Positions 45,370-53,166 of a DNA stretch of 64,000 bases are shown here, one piece after another. Location of the stretch: positions 248,001 to 312,000 of the forward strand of contig NZ_RDFA01000004.1 of assembly GCF_004118325.1 (NCBI RefSeq), written 5' to 3'. Below the pieces are notes generated by a model that saw only the letters and a program-made list of their open reading frames with translations, was not told the origin of the DNA and made no database searches. Every line of letters begins with the position of its first letter. Position 1 is the stretch's first letter. This DNA comes from Halorientalis pallida (GTDB lineage: Archaea > Halobacteriota > Halobacteria > Halobacteriales > Haloarculaceae). Made by a program: the position numbers and the translations under genes.

Positions 45370-45402
45370 TGCAGGAAAAGATATACGCCGTTTTTCCCTG
45401 CA
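45370..45402 (-). promoter_or_regulatory. UbiA promoter: inverted repeat enclosing TATA box
   Basis: tgcaggaaaa (45370-45379) and ttttccctgca (45392-45402) are inverted arms, one base apart in length, that enclose gatatac, the TATA box about 25 nt before ATG 45358. It is a candidate operator. The following 40 bp upstream is very AT-rich. Confidence 0.45.
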
Positions 45403-45574
45403 GTCTTATATTAGAATATTTTTATTTTTAAATGACCGGGTGCACGCCGAATTCACCTCAATTGGCAGAAATAGTATCATCGAATCACCACGATTACGAG
45501 GACCGGTGTCCTGGTCTGCCGTTTCGGGCCCGCAGTCGACACCGATTTCACCGCGGCCCCGCAGGTCGAGGGCA

Positions 45575-46888
45575 ATGGCCGACAGTCCGCGGATCGTCGT
45601 CGATCCCGTTCGCCCGCTGGTGGACGAGCGGTTCTCGATCCGTCTCGTCGGATTCCCGTCGCGGCGACGGGTGACCGTCCGCGCCCGGATACCGCTCGAC
45701 GGTCGGCTCTGGGAGTCCAGAGCGACGGTCCGGACCGACGCCGGCGGCACCGCAGACCTCGACACCCAGCGACCGCTCGCCGGCACGTACGGCGCCGCCG
45801 ACGCGATGGGGTTGCTCTGGGCCGCCGAACGGATCGGCGACCGCCCCGCACCCCGCGAACGGACGCGGACCGACGGCGACGTCTCGCTCGTCGCGATCGT
45901 CGGCGGACGGCGCGTCGCCAGCACGACCGTCCAGCGGCGCTTCCAGCGCGACGGCGTCACCGTCACGTCGGTCGACCACCCCGATCTGGTCGCGCGCCTG
46001 TACGACCCACCCGTCGAGTCCGCCGGCGACGACGGTACCCATCCCGGCGTCGTCCTCCTCGGCGGATCGAGCGGTGGCTTCCCCTCCCGGCGTGTCGCCT
46101 CGTTGCTCGCTTCGCGTGGCTACGCCGTGCTGGGACTGGCGTACTTCGGCCGCGAGGGCCTCCCGAGTCGTCTCGTCGAGGTACCGCTGGAGTACGTCGA
46201 ATCGGCAGTCGACTGGCTCGCCGCCCGTGACCGGGTTCGACCCGACCCGCTGGGTGTCGTCGGCTGGTCCCGTGGCGGCGAACTCGCCTTGCTCACGGCC
46301 ACCCGCTGTGAGCGCCTCCGGACCGCCGTCGGGTACGCGCCCAGCACCATTACCTTCCAAGGTAATACATTGTTCTCGGATCCCGGATCGGCCTGGACGG
46401 CCGACGGCGAGGGGCTGCCGTACGTCCCGCTCGCACGGCCGCTCGGGTTCCGGACTCGCGCCGTCGCCCGGTGGCTCCGCGGTCGGCCGCTCCCGGTCCG
46501 GCCGCTGTTCGAGCAGGGACTGGCGCGAGCGGGCGACGAGCGGGTCCGAGCGGCCACGATCCCCCTCGAAGCTGTCGGTGGTCCCGTGTTGCTCGTGACC
46601 GGTGACGACGACCGCGTCTGTCCGGCCGACACGCTCGCCACGCGGGCGGTGGCACGGCTCGACGCGCGAGCGGGCTCACACCCCTGCGAGCACCTCCAGG
46701 TTCCCGGTGCCGGACACGACATCAAGGTCCCCTATCACCCGACGACGGAGCGAGCGACACGGTCGTTCCCGGTTCCCGGGCGGTCACTGGCGCTGGACAT
46801 GGGCGGCACCCCCGCCGGGTACGCCCGCGCCGACGAACTGGCCTGGGAACGAACGCTAGCGACGCTGGACCGTGGGTTGCGCTCCTGA
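45575..46888 (+). CDS. acyl-CoA thioesterase/BAAT C-terminal domain protein
   Basis: A 437-aa protein. The N-terminal domain (about 8-125) resembles the acyl-CoA thioester hydrolase/bile-acid-CoA transferase N-domain (LVDERFSIRLVGFP, GTYGAADAMGLLWA). The C-terminal alpha/beta hydrolase has a nucleophile elbow GWSRGGELAL, acid in TGDDDRVCPAD and His in PGAGHDIKVPYHPT. Probably hydrolyses acyl-CoA or a related thioester in the cytoplasm; substrate unknown. ATG 45575 is chosen as the first codon giving the family N-terminus. Convergent with the next gene, 1 nt apart. Confidence 0.85.
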   Translation: MADSPRIVVDPVRPLVDERFSIRLVGFPSRRRVTVRARIPLDGRLWESRATVRTDAGGTADLDTQRPLAGTYGAADAMGLLWAAERIGDRPAPRERTRTDGDVSLVAIVGGRRVASTTVQRRFQRDGVTVTSVDHPDLVARLYDPPVESAGDDGTHPGVVLLGGSSGGFPSRRVASLLASRGYAVLGLAYFGREGLPSRLVEVPLEYVESAVDWLAARDRVRPDPLGVVGWSRGGELALLTATRCERLRTAVGYAPSTITFQGNTLFSDPGSAWTADGEGLPYVPLARPLGFRTRAVARWLRGRPLPVRPLFEQGLARAGDERVRAATIPLEAVGGPVLLVTGDDDRVCPADTLATRAVARLDARAGSHPCEHLQVPGAGHDIKVPYHPTTERATRSFPVPGRSLALDMGGTPAGYARADELAWERTLATLDRGLRS

Positions 46889-46889
46889 C

Positions 46890-47168
46890 TCAGTTCTCCG
46901 GCGTTTCGTCCTCGCCGGTGTCCTCACCGTCGTCGGCGGCGAGCCGGTCGACCAGCGCCGCGCGCTGTCCGGCCGAGAGGTCGCCGGTCAGACACTCGAC
47001 GAACGGGGCCACGAGGTCCTCTCGGACCCGGAGGTCGACGTACTCGAGTTGGCCGTCGGCCACGATGGCGTCGAGTTCCCACTCACCCACGTCGGGATCG
47101 GTCATGCGGATGTCTACCCACTCGTCGTCGAGCGCCGCGTCGGGTTCCTGCGCGTCTGCTGTGGACAT
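46890..47168 (-). CDS. small acidic hypothetical protein
   Basis: A 92-aa very acidic protein (MSTADAQEPDAALDDEWVD). The core, DIRMTDPDVGEWELDAIVADG followed by LRVREDLVAPFVECL, looks like a small beta-alpha fold, and the tail is a run of Asp/Glu. No family recognised. ATG 47168 is chosen over an upstream start that adds hydrophobic sequence without conservation signs. Convergent with the BAAT gene and divergent from the antitoxin gene. Confidence 0.65.
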   Translation of the reverse strand: MSTADAQEPDAALDDEWVDIRMTDPDVGEWELDAIVADGQLEYVDLRVREDLVAPFVECLTGDLSAGQRAALVDRLAADDGEDTGEDETPEN

Positions 47169-47292
47169 AACGACGCTAGTACGACGGAATCCGGCATAAC
47201 TGTATCCGCAGGCGAATGATAGCATCCGTCAGCCCCGAAACCGGGTGATCGGGGGCGATAGCTCTTTGTATGCGCGGTATCACTGCGTGTAC

Positions 47293-47595
47293 ATGCCGAC
47301 GATCAGCGCGCGGCTGTCGGAAGACGAGCTGGCAGAGCTGGAGCGAGTCGCGGAGCTACTGGACGACGACCGCAGTACGACGATCAGGAAGGCCCTCGAA
47401 GAGGGGCTGGCGGAGTTACGTGTTCGCGAGGCCGTCGGGCGCTACCAGCAGGGTGACGTTGCGGTCACCGAGGCGTCCCGGATCGCGGGCCTCTCGGTCG
47501 CGGAGTGGCTCGCGGTCGGCCGCGAGCGCAACCTCACCACGCAGTTGCGCGCGGCCGACCTCCGGCGGGACGCCGACGACGCGAGAGAGCTGTGA
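47293..47595 (+). CDS. UPF0175-type antitoxin
   Basis: A 100-aa protein. The N-terminal ribbon-helix-helix (ISARLSEDELAELERVAELL, then RSTTIRKALEEGL) should bind the operon promoter. The C-terminal part has YQQGDVAVTEASRIAGLSVAEW, the UPF0175 signature. In haloarchaea such genes precede PIN-domain toxins, as here: its TGA overlaps the GTG of the toxin by 4 nt. ATG 47293 is the first codon consistent with the RHH. Confidence 0.85.
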   Translation: MPTISARLSEDELAELERVAELLDDDRSTTIRKALEEGLAELRVREAVGRYQQGDVAVTEASRIAGLSVAEWLAVGRERNLTTQLRAADLRRDADDAREL

Positions 47596-48128
47596 GCCGC
47601 ATCTACGTCGACGCCACGGTCCTGGTGGCCCTCGGGCAGGTCGGGGAACTCGACCTGCTCGGTGCCTTCGACGGCACTGTCGTCGTCCCCGACGGCGTTC
47701 GGGACGAAGTGACGACCGAACCGGCCCGGACGAACCTCGACCGGTTCGTCGACGACCACGACGTCGTGACCGGTTCCGTCGAGACCGACTGGACCGAGGA
47801 CGCCATGCGCGTACTGGACGCGACGGCCCCGACCAGCGACGTGCGCGTGATCGAGGGTGTCCTCGACGCGACCGATGGATCGGATGTGGGGGACGACGAC
47901 ACGGGTCCGACGGTCGGCCTGCTCTCCGACGACCGGCGACTCCGAACCGTCGCGGAGGGGTTCGGCGCGACCGTGTCCGGTACTTTCGGCGTCGTCGTCC
48001 GGGCGGCGGTCTCGGACAAGTACTTCTCGCAGTCACAGGCCAAACGGGTCGTTCGCCGGATCGACAGCCACGGTCTGCACCTGACCGGCGAGTTGCGCGA
48101 ACAGGCCGTCGGCTCCGCGGAATCATAG
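47592..48128 (+). CDS. PIN-domain toxin (VapC-like)
   Basis: A 178-aa PIN-domain protein. Acidic residues for metal binding appear in RIYVDATVLVALGQ (Asp near residue 7), VVPDGVRDEV (Glu) and LLSDDRRLRTVAEGFG (Asp pair), the pattern of PIN ribonucleases. A C-terminal helix (FSQSQAKRVVRRIDSHG) is typical of the DUF3368-like archaeal PIN branch. GTG start inside the antitoxin stop (GTGA). Expected to cleave RNA when freed from the antitoxin; target unknown. Confidence 0.82.
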   Translation: MSRIYVDATVLVALGQVGELDLLGAFDGTVVVPDGVRDEVTTEPARTNLDRFVDDHDVVTGSVETDWTEDAMRVLDATAPTSDVRVIEGVLDATDGSDVGDDDTGPTVGLLSDDRRLRTVAEGFGATVSGTFGVVVRAAVSDKYFSQSQAKRVVRRIDSHGLHLTGELREQAVGSAES

Positions 48129-48184
48129 CTGGAAAGGGACAGCGGTTGGTTGATCGCCGCCCTGCCACCGCAGGGACGCAGACA

Positions 48185-48286
48185 CTGCCGGTCTCGCGGG
48201 AACACATTCAGCAGAGCTGTTCCCTGCTCCCGCTCGACTGCCAGCGATCAGTCCTACGGACTGAGTCGCTGCCGGTCTCGCGGGAA
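48185..48286. repeat. 18-bp direct duplication of the aspS 3' end
   Basis: ctgccggtctcgcgggaa occurs at 48185-48202 and again at 48269-48286, 84 bp apart. The second copy is inside aspS and encodes its last FPRDRQ residues; the first is in the intergenic space. Confidence 0.8.
48242..48271 (-). terminator. hairpin spanning the aspS stop codon
   Basis: cagcga-tcagtcc pairs with ggactga-gtcgctg around a 3-nt loop, with one bulged base. The aspS stop codon (48254-48256) lies at its tip. Possible transcript end or stability element. Confidence 0.45.
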
Positions 48287-49558
48287 GAGAACGGCTTCCC
48301 GGATGTTGCCCAGCCCGAGCATCGTCATGATGAGGCGCTCGCCGCCGAGGCCCCAGCCGGCGTGGGGCGGCATGCCGTACTTGAACATCTTGGTGTAGTA
48401 CTCGAAGGCCTCGGGGTCGAGTCCCTGCTGTTCGAAGCCCTCGACGAGGTGGTCGTAGCGGTGTTCACGCTGCCCGCCCGAGACCAGTTCCATCGACGGG
48501 TGCATCATGTCGAAGCCCGTCGAGACGTCCGCGTCGTCGTCGTGATCCTTGATGTAGAAGGGCTTGATCTCGCTGGGCCAGTCCGTGATGAAATAGTGTT
48601 CGCCCACCTCCTGTCCGAGGACGTGTTCTGCCTCCGTCGAGAGGTCGTCGCCCCACACGAGCACTTCGTCGAGTTCGCCCGTCGCGTTGATCCGTTCGAG
48701 GGCCTCCTCGTAGGTGATCCGCGGGAAATCGCCTTCGGGGACCTCGAATTCGTCCTGCAGATCCAGCGCGTCGAGTTCGTCCTGGCAGTTCTCGGCGACG
48801 CCCTCGTAGGCCGCTTTCACGATGGTCTCGCAGGCGTCCATCGCCTCGGTGTGGTCGTAGAAGGCCGACTCGAAGTCGATGGAGGTCGCCTCGTTGAGGT
48901 GCCGGGGCGTGTTGTGTTCCTCGGCGCGGAAGATCGGGCCGATCTCGAAGACGCGTTCGAGGCCGGAGCCGACCATCAGTTGCTTGAACAACTGGGGGCT
49001 CTGGTTCATGAACGCCTCGCGGCCGAAGTACGTGATCGGGAACAGCTCGGTCCCGCCCTCGGTTCCCGTGGCGACGATCTTGGGCGTGTTGATCTCCGTA
49101 CAGCCCAGGTCACGGAAGGCGTCGCGGACTGCCGCCAGTGCCGCGGCGCGGATCTCGAAGATAGCCTTGACCTCGTCTTTCCGGAGGTCCAGCGTCCGGT
49201 TGTCCAGCCGGGTCGGGAGTTCGGCGTCGACCTTGCCGGAGGGGTCCAGCGGCAGTTCGGGGTCGGCCTCGGCGACCACGTCGACGGAGTCCGGGACGAT
49301 CTCGACGCCGGTCGGCGCGCGCTCTTCTTCCTCCACGTCACCGGTCACGGCGACGACGCTCTCGCGGTGGACGTCCAGCCCCGTCTCCACGAGATCGTCG
49401 TCCATCTCGTCTTTCTCGAACTTGACCTGGATCTTCCCGGTCGTGTCGCGGATGATGATGAAGGCGATACCACCCAGGTCGCGGATCTCGTGGACCCAGC
49501 CGGCGACGGTGACCGTGTCGCCCGGCTCGGCGTCTGCAGTGTAAGTGCGGTCGTCCAT
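48254..49558 (-). CDS. aspS: aspartate--tRNA(Asp/Asn) ligase, probably non-discriminating
   Basis: A 434-aa archaeal-type AspRS. The N-terminal OB fold reads tRNA ([18 protein letters not shown]). The class II core has motif 2 [21 protein letters not shown] (in part [15 protein letters not shown]) and motif 3 [16 protein letters not shown]. His23 in GWVHEIRD and Pro82 in ERAPTGVE match the residues associated with non-discriminating enzymes; discriminating archaeal forms have Trp and Lys there. This implies that Asp-tRNA(Asn) is made here and amidated by GatCAB, as is usual in haloarchaea. The last residues (DRQRLSP) extend past the usual FPRD end. Confidence 0.95.
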   Translation of the reverse strand: MDDRTYTADAEPGDTVTVAGWVHEIRDLGGIAFIIIRDTTGKIQVKFEKDEMDDDLVETGLDVHRESVVAVTGDVEEEERAPTGVEIVPDSVDVVAEADPELPLDPSGKVDAELPTRLDNRTLDLRKDEVKAIFEIRAAALAAVRDAFRDLGCTEINTPKIVATGTEGGTELFPITYFGREAFMNQSPQLFKQLMVGSGLERVFEIGPIFRAEEHNTPRHLNEATSIDFESAFYDHTEAMDACETIVKAAYEGVAENCQDELDALDLQDEFEVPEGDFPRITYEEALERINATGELDEVLVWGDDLSTEAEHVLGQEVGEHYFITDWPSEIKPFYIKDHDDDADVSTGFDMMHPSMELVSGGQREHRYDHLVEGFEQQGLDPEAFEYYTKMFKYGMPPHAGWGLGGERLIMTMLGLGNIREAVLFPRDRQRLSP

Positions 49559-49680
49559 GCTGTCCGGTATCGGCGGCCGGGACTTAAGCCCCCGCGTTTC
49601 CCGTCAGGCGGGGACGGGCACGGAATGAGTCGGACGCCCGGCGACGGTACACTTTTTGTCGGGTGCCCAGTCCACTCGCT

Positions 49681-50172
49681 ATGAGCGACAGAGACGATAT
49701 CGTCGAGCTCGACGCGCTCGATCGCCACATCATCTATCGGCTCCAGCACGACGCGCGCAACACGTCCGCGAGCACGATCGCCGAAGAGATGGAGGTGGCG
49801 GCGAGCACCGTCCGCAACCGGATCAATCGACTCGAGGACCGTGGCGTCATCAAGGGCTACTACCTCGACGTCGACTACGAGCGGACCGGGTTCCAGCTCC
49901 ACACGCTCATCATCTGTAACGCCGATATACCGGAGCGTGAGGAGCTGGCCAGCCAGGCCCTCGAGATCGAGGGCGTCGTCGCCGTCCAGGAAGTGATGAC
50001 CGGAAACGAGAACGTCCACGTGGAAGTCGTCGGGAGCGACGGCGACGACCTCAGCCGCATCGGTCGTGAACTCGACGCGCTCGGCCTCGAGGTCCTCGAC
50101 GAGGACCTCATCCGGAACGAGTACGTCCACCCCTACGAGGGGTTCGCCCCGGATCGAGGCCTCTCGAAGTAG
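49681..50172 (+). CDS. Lrp/AsnC family transcriptional regulator
   Basis: A 163-aa regulator. The N-terminal HTH (ELDALDRHIIYRLQHDARNT, then MEVAASTVRNRINRLEDRGVI) is followed by a C-terminal RAM-like sensor domain (HTLIICNADIPE, VVAVQEVMTGNENVHVEVV). Lrp proteins bind amino acids and control transport and metabolism genes. ATG 49681. It lies upstream of the NAD-binding-like and amino-acid-permease genes in the same direction, which are its most likely targets. Confidence 0.92.
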   Translation: MSDRDDIVELDALDRHIIYRLQHDARNTSASTIAEEMEVAASTVRNRINRLEDRGVIKGYYLDVDYERTGFQLHTLIICNADIPEREELASQALEIEGVVAVQEVMTGNENVHVEVVGSDGDDLSRIGRELDALGLEVLDEDLIRNEYVHPYEGFAPDRGLSK

Positions 50173-50188
50173 CGTAACGTTTCGACTC

Positions 50189-50220
50189 TTTGCGCGCCCA
50201 TATTTTCCGCATTGCGCAAA
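50189..50220. promoter_or_regulatory. inverted repeat TTTGCGC-N18-GCGCAAA between Lrp and downstream genes
   Basis: tttgcgc (50189-50195) and gcgcaaa (50214-50220) are exact inverted arms around an AT-rich spacer. A TATA-like ctatttatcc follows at about 50229-50240. It may be the Lrp operator. Confidence 0.45.
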
Positions 50221-50338
50221 ATAATCGGTCTATTTATCCCGTTCCAGCAACGACTAGCGATCAGACGGCGGACGAACCACTGGATTCGGGCGGCACATCG
50301 CCCGGAGGGCCTAGCGTCTGTCGATCGAGCATCCAACG

Positions 50339-50788
50339 ATGACGACTCAAAACCGGCCGATTCCCGGCGATTTACTCGCTGACGACGGACCGATCCTGAT
50401 CGTCGGCAGTGACGATGCCAGGGGGGTCGCTACGCGACTTGCCGAATCCGCAACGGTTCGGTTCGCCAGCGCCGATGCGGGACTCGTTCGGCAGGCGACC
50501 GCCGCCGGACTGGACGCCAGTCACGTCGATGTGACCGACGCAGGGAGTCTCCGTGGGGTAACGGCGGGGATCGACACGGCAGTCGTTACTTTCGACCCGG
50601 ACCGCACGGCGCTGTTGACGGCGCAGTTGCTCCGCGTGAGTTGCGGCGTCGAGACCGTGATCGCGTGTATCGCCGAGCGAGCGTACCGTGACGCGTTCGA
50701 GAACGCGGACGTTCACTTCCTCGACGCATCGTCGTTGCTGGCCGGTGCCGTCCGTGATCAGCTCTCGTCCCCGGAGCCGGGTTCCTGA
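50339..50788 (+). CDS. NAD-binding (TrkA-N-like) domain protein
   Basis: A 149-aa single Rossmann-like domain: GPILIVGSDDARGVATRLAES at the N-terminus, then HVDVTDAGSLRGVTAGIDTAVV and ETVIACIAERAYRDAF. It resembles the N-terminal regulatory domain of TrkA/KTN proteins, though the glycine-rich loop (GSDDARG) departs from GxGxxG, so nucleotide binding is uncertain. It ends 36 nt before the permease gene and probably regulates it. Confidence 0.75.
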   Translation: MTTQNRPIPGDLLADDGPILIVGSDDARGVATRLAESATVRFASADAGLVRQATAAGLDASHVDVTDAGSLRGVTAGIDTAVVTFDPDRTALLTAQLLRVSCGVETVIACIAERAYRDAFENADVHFLDASSLLAGAVRDQLSSPEPGS

Positions 50789-50824
50789 GAAAACCCACTT
50801 CTACTGTCATTTCCACCCCACACA

Positions 50825-53035
50825 ATGCCGAAAGAACTCGAACGTGATCTCGGACTGCCCGCAGTGATCGCGATCAGCGTCGGTGCGATGGTCGGGAGCG
50901 GTATCTTCATCCTGCCTGGACTGGCGCTGAAGACAGCCGGCCCAGCGGTCATCCTGGCGTATCTGGTCGCCGGAATCCTCGTCTTGCCCGCCGCCCTGAG
51001 CAAGGCGGAGATGGCGACGGCGATGCCCGAAGCCGGCGGGACGTACATCTACATCGAGCGGGGGATGGGTCCGTTACTCGGCACGATCGCCGGCGTGGGG
51101 ACGTGGTTCTCGCTCGCGTTCAAGGGCGCGTTCGCGCTCATCGGCGGCGTCCCGTACCTGCTGTACCTGTTCGAGCTCCCGGTCAAACCCGTCGCGCTCG
51201 CGCTAGCGGCCCTCCTGATCGTCGTCAACCTCGTCGGCGCGAAACAGACCGGCCGACTCCAGATCGGGATCGTCGTCGTGATGTTGCTGGCGATGGTGTG
51301 GTTCGTCGTCTCCGGCCTCCCGAACACGACCGGGAGCTACTACGGCGGGTTCTTCGAGAAGGGCGCCGGTGGGCTGCTCGCCGCGACTGGACTGGTTTTC
51401 GTCTCCTACGCCGGCGTGACCAAAGTCGCCAGCATCGCCGAGGAGATCGAAGATCCCGACCGGAACATCCCCCTCGGGATCCTCGCCTCGCTCGGGTTCA
51501 CGACGGTGCTGTACGTCCTCATCGTCGTCGTGATGGTCGGCGTGACGCCGCCGGCCGTGCTGAGCGACTCGGCGGTCCCGATGATCAACGCCGCCGAGGC
51601 GACACTCGCCTTCCCCGGCGTAGTCGCCATCATCGTCGCAGCCGTCCTCGCGCTGATCAGCACCGCCAACGCCGGTATCCTCTCCTCGTCACGGTACCCG
51701 TTCGCGATGGCTCGCGACAAGCTCGCTCCCCCGTCGCTGACGGAGATCCACGAGTCGTGGGGGACCCCGTCGAGAGCGATCACGCTCACCGGCGTCGTGA
51801 TGGTGTTGCTCATCGCGTTCGTGCCCATCGAGGAGATCGCGAAACTTGCGAGCGCCTTTCAGATCGTCGTCTTCGCCCTCGTCAACGGTGCAGTCGTTGC
51901 CTTCCGCGAGGGTGACGTAGGCGAGTACGACCCGAGTTTCGAGTCGCCGCTGTACCCCTGGACCCAGATCGCCGGGATCGTCGGCGGACTCGCGCTCATC
52001 GGCTTCATGGGCACGATCCCGCTTGTCGGGGCGCTCGTCATCACTGTCGGGTCGGTCCTGTGGTACCTCTACTACGCCCGCGGGAAAGTCGAGCGCGAGG
52101 GGGCGGCGACCGACGTACTCCGGCGAGCGATCGGGCAGGAGGCCATCGAACGCACGAAGTCGACGTTCGAGGAGATCGAGGGGTACGAGGTGGTGGTCGC
52201 GATCACGGAAGCCACGAGCGCGGACCGCGAGCGGTCGCTGGTCCGGATCGCCGCCGACATCGCCCGAAAGAACGACGGGAGCGTTACCGTCGTCCAGTTC
52301 GACGAGGTGCCGGATCAGGCACCGCTCGGCCACGCCTCCGAGACCATGTCGGCGTCCGACGAGGACTTCGAGCGACGCACGGCCGAATTAACGGAGGAGT
52401 TCGACGTCCCGATCCAGTACGGCGAGCTCGTCAGCCACGATGTCAAGCGAGCGGTCGTCAACTTCGCCGAGGACGAGGACGCCGACTTCCTGTTGCTCGA
52501 ACGTGAGGACGCTTCGCCGTACGCGTCGATCTTCGGCACGAGCGGGGAGTGGATCACGCGGAAGGCCCCCTGTGACGTGTTGTTGATCGAAGAGCGGGAC
52601 CTCACGGACATCCACTCCATCACGGTCGTGACCGACGACGGCCCGTTCGATCCGCAGAAAATCGCCATCGCGAACGCGCTGGCGAGCGAGACGGGGTCGC
52701 GAATCGACCTCCGCTACCCCGTCACCGGGAGCGCGACCGAACCCCAGCGCGAGACCATCGAGGAGTATCTGTCCGAACTGGAGGAGCTCTGTTCGGTGCC
52801 CGTCTACCGCTCGATCGTCGAGAGCGACGAGCCAGCACACGACTTCGTCTCGGCCACCGACCCGGCCGACGTGTTGATCATCGGGACCGACGGCGGTCGC
52901 CTCCGGAGCAACCTGTTCGGCCGGCCCGCCGACTGGATCGTCGACAGCGTCGACTGTACTGCCGTCCAGATCGAACCGGCCGGCTCCGACGGACCCGGGT
53001 TCCTCCGGCGGGTGGTCGAGCGACTCGTCTTCTGA
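50825..53035 (+). CDS. APC-family amino acid permease with two C-terminal UspA domains
   Basis: A 736-aa transporter. The first 440 residues form the 12-span APC fold with VGAMVGSGIFILPGLAL in span 1 and the typical GLVFVSYAGVTKVASIAEEI in span 6 (in part FVSYAGVTKVASIAEE). Residues about 455-600 and 605-715 are two universal-stress-protein-like domains (EVVVAITEATSADRER, SITVVTDDGPFDPQKIA) lying in the cytoplasm. This arrangement is common in haloarchaea and suggests gating by ATP or stress. Substrate unknown, probably a cationic or neutral amino acid. Likely co-regulated with the small NAD-binding protein and Lrp. Confidence 0.9.
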   Translation: MPKELERDLGLPAVIAISVGAMVGSGIFILPGLALKTAGPAVILAYLVAGILVLPAALSKAEMATAMPEAGGTYIYIERGMGPLLGTIAGVGTWFSLAFKGAFALIGGVPYLLYLFELPVKPVALALAALLIVVNLVGAKQTGRLQIGIVVVMLLAMVWFVVSGLPNTTGSYYGGFFEKGAGGLLAATGLVFVSYAGVTKVASIAEEIEDPDRNIPLGILASLGFTTVLYVLIVVVMVGVTPPAVLSDSAVPMINAAEATLAFPGVVAIIVAAVLALISTANAGILSSSRYPFAMARDKLAPPSLTEIHESWGTPSRAITLTGVVMVLLIAFVPIEEIAKLASAFQIVVFALVNGAVVAFREGDVGEYDPSFESPLYPWTQIAGIVGGLALIGFMGTIPLVGALVITVGSVLWYLYYARGKVEREGAATDVLRRAIGQEAIERTKSTFEEIEGYEVVVAITEATSADRERSLVRIAADIARKNDGSVTVVQFDEVPDQAPLGHASETMSASDEDFERRTAELTEEFDVPIQYGELVSHDVKRAVVNFAEDEDADFLLLEREDASPYASIFGTSGEWITRKAPCDVLLIEERDLTDIHSITVVTDDGPFDPQKIAIANALASETGSRIDLRYPVTGSATEPQRETIEEYLSELEELCSVPVYRSIVESDEPAHDFVSATDPADVLIIGTDGGRLRSNLFGRPADWIVDSVDCTAVQIEPAGSDGPGFLRRVVERLVF

Positions 53036-53111
53036 GTCCCGGTCGAAACGACCGCTCCCCGGCCGAGCGCCGACGCCACGCCGGCGAGTCTCACCGCGGA
53101 CATCCAGGAGA

Positions 53112-53161
53112 CATTTTTAGGCGAACCGAAAGCACTAAACGCGTGTTTAGGTATGCCTAAA
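53112..53161 (+). promoter_or_regulatory. iron-box-like double operator and promoter of the siderophore ABC operon
   Basis: After a TATA-like atttttagg (about 53113-53121) come two overlapping palindromes: ctaaac-gcgt-gtttag (53135-53150) and tttagg-tatg-cctaaa (53146-53161). Their centres are 11 bp apart, one helical turn. The second matches the TTAGG/CCTAA pattern of DtxR-family iron regulators. Both cover the expected transcription start, so iron-dependent repression is predicted. Confidence 0.65.
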
Positions 53162-53166
53162 ACAAA

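Noticed and set aside
45359-45574. Possible small RNA or tRNA in the AT-rich gap before the BAAT gene
   Set aside because: Only a promoter with inverted repeat is visible; no cloverleaf or conserved RNA motif.
50173-50338. Possible tRNA or riboswitch after the Lrp gene
   Set aside because: No cloverleaf arms; the palindrome is better explained as an operator.
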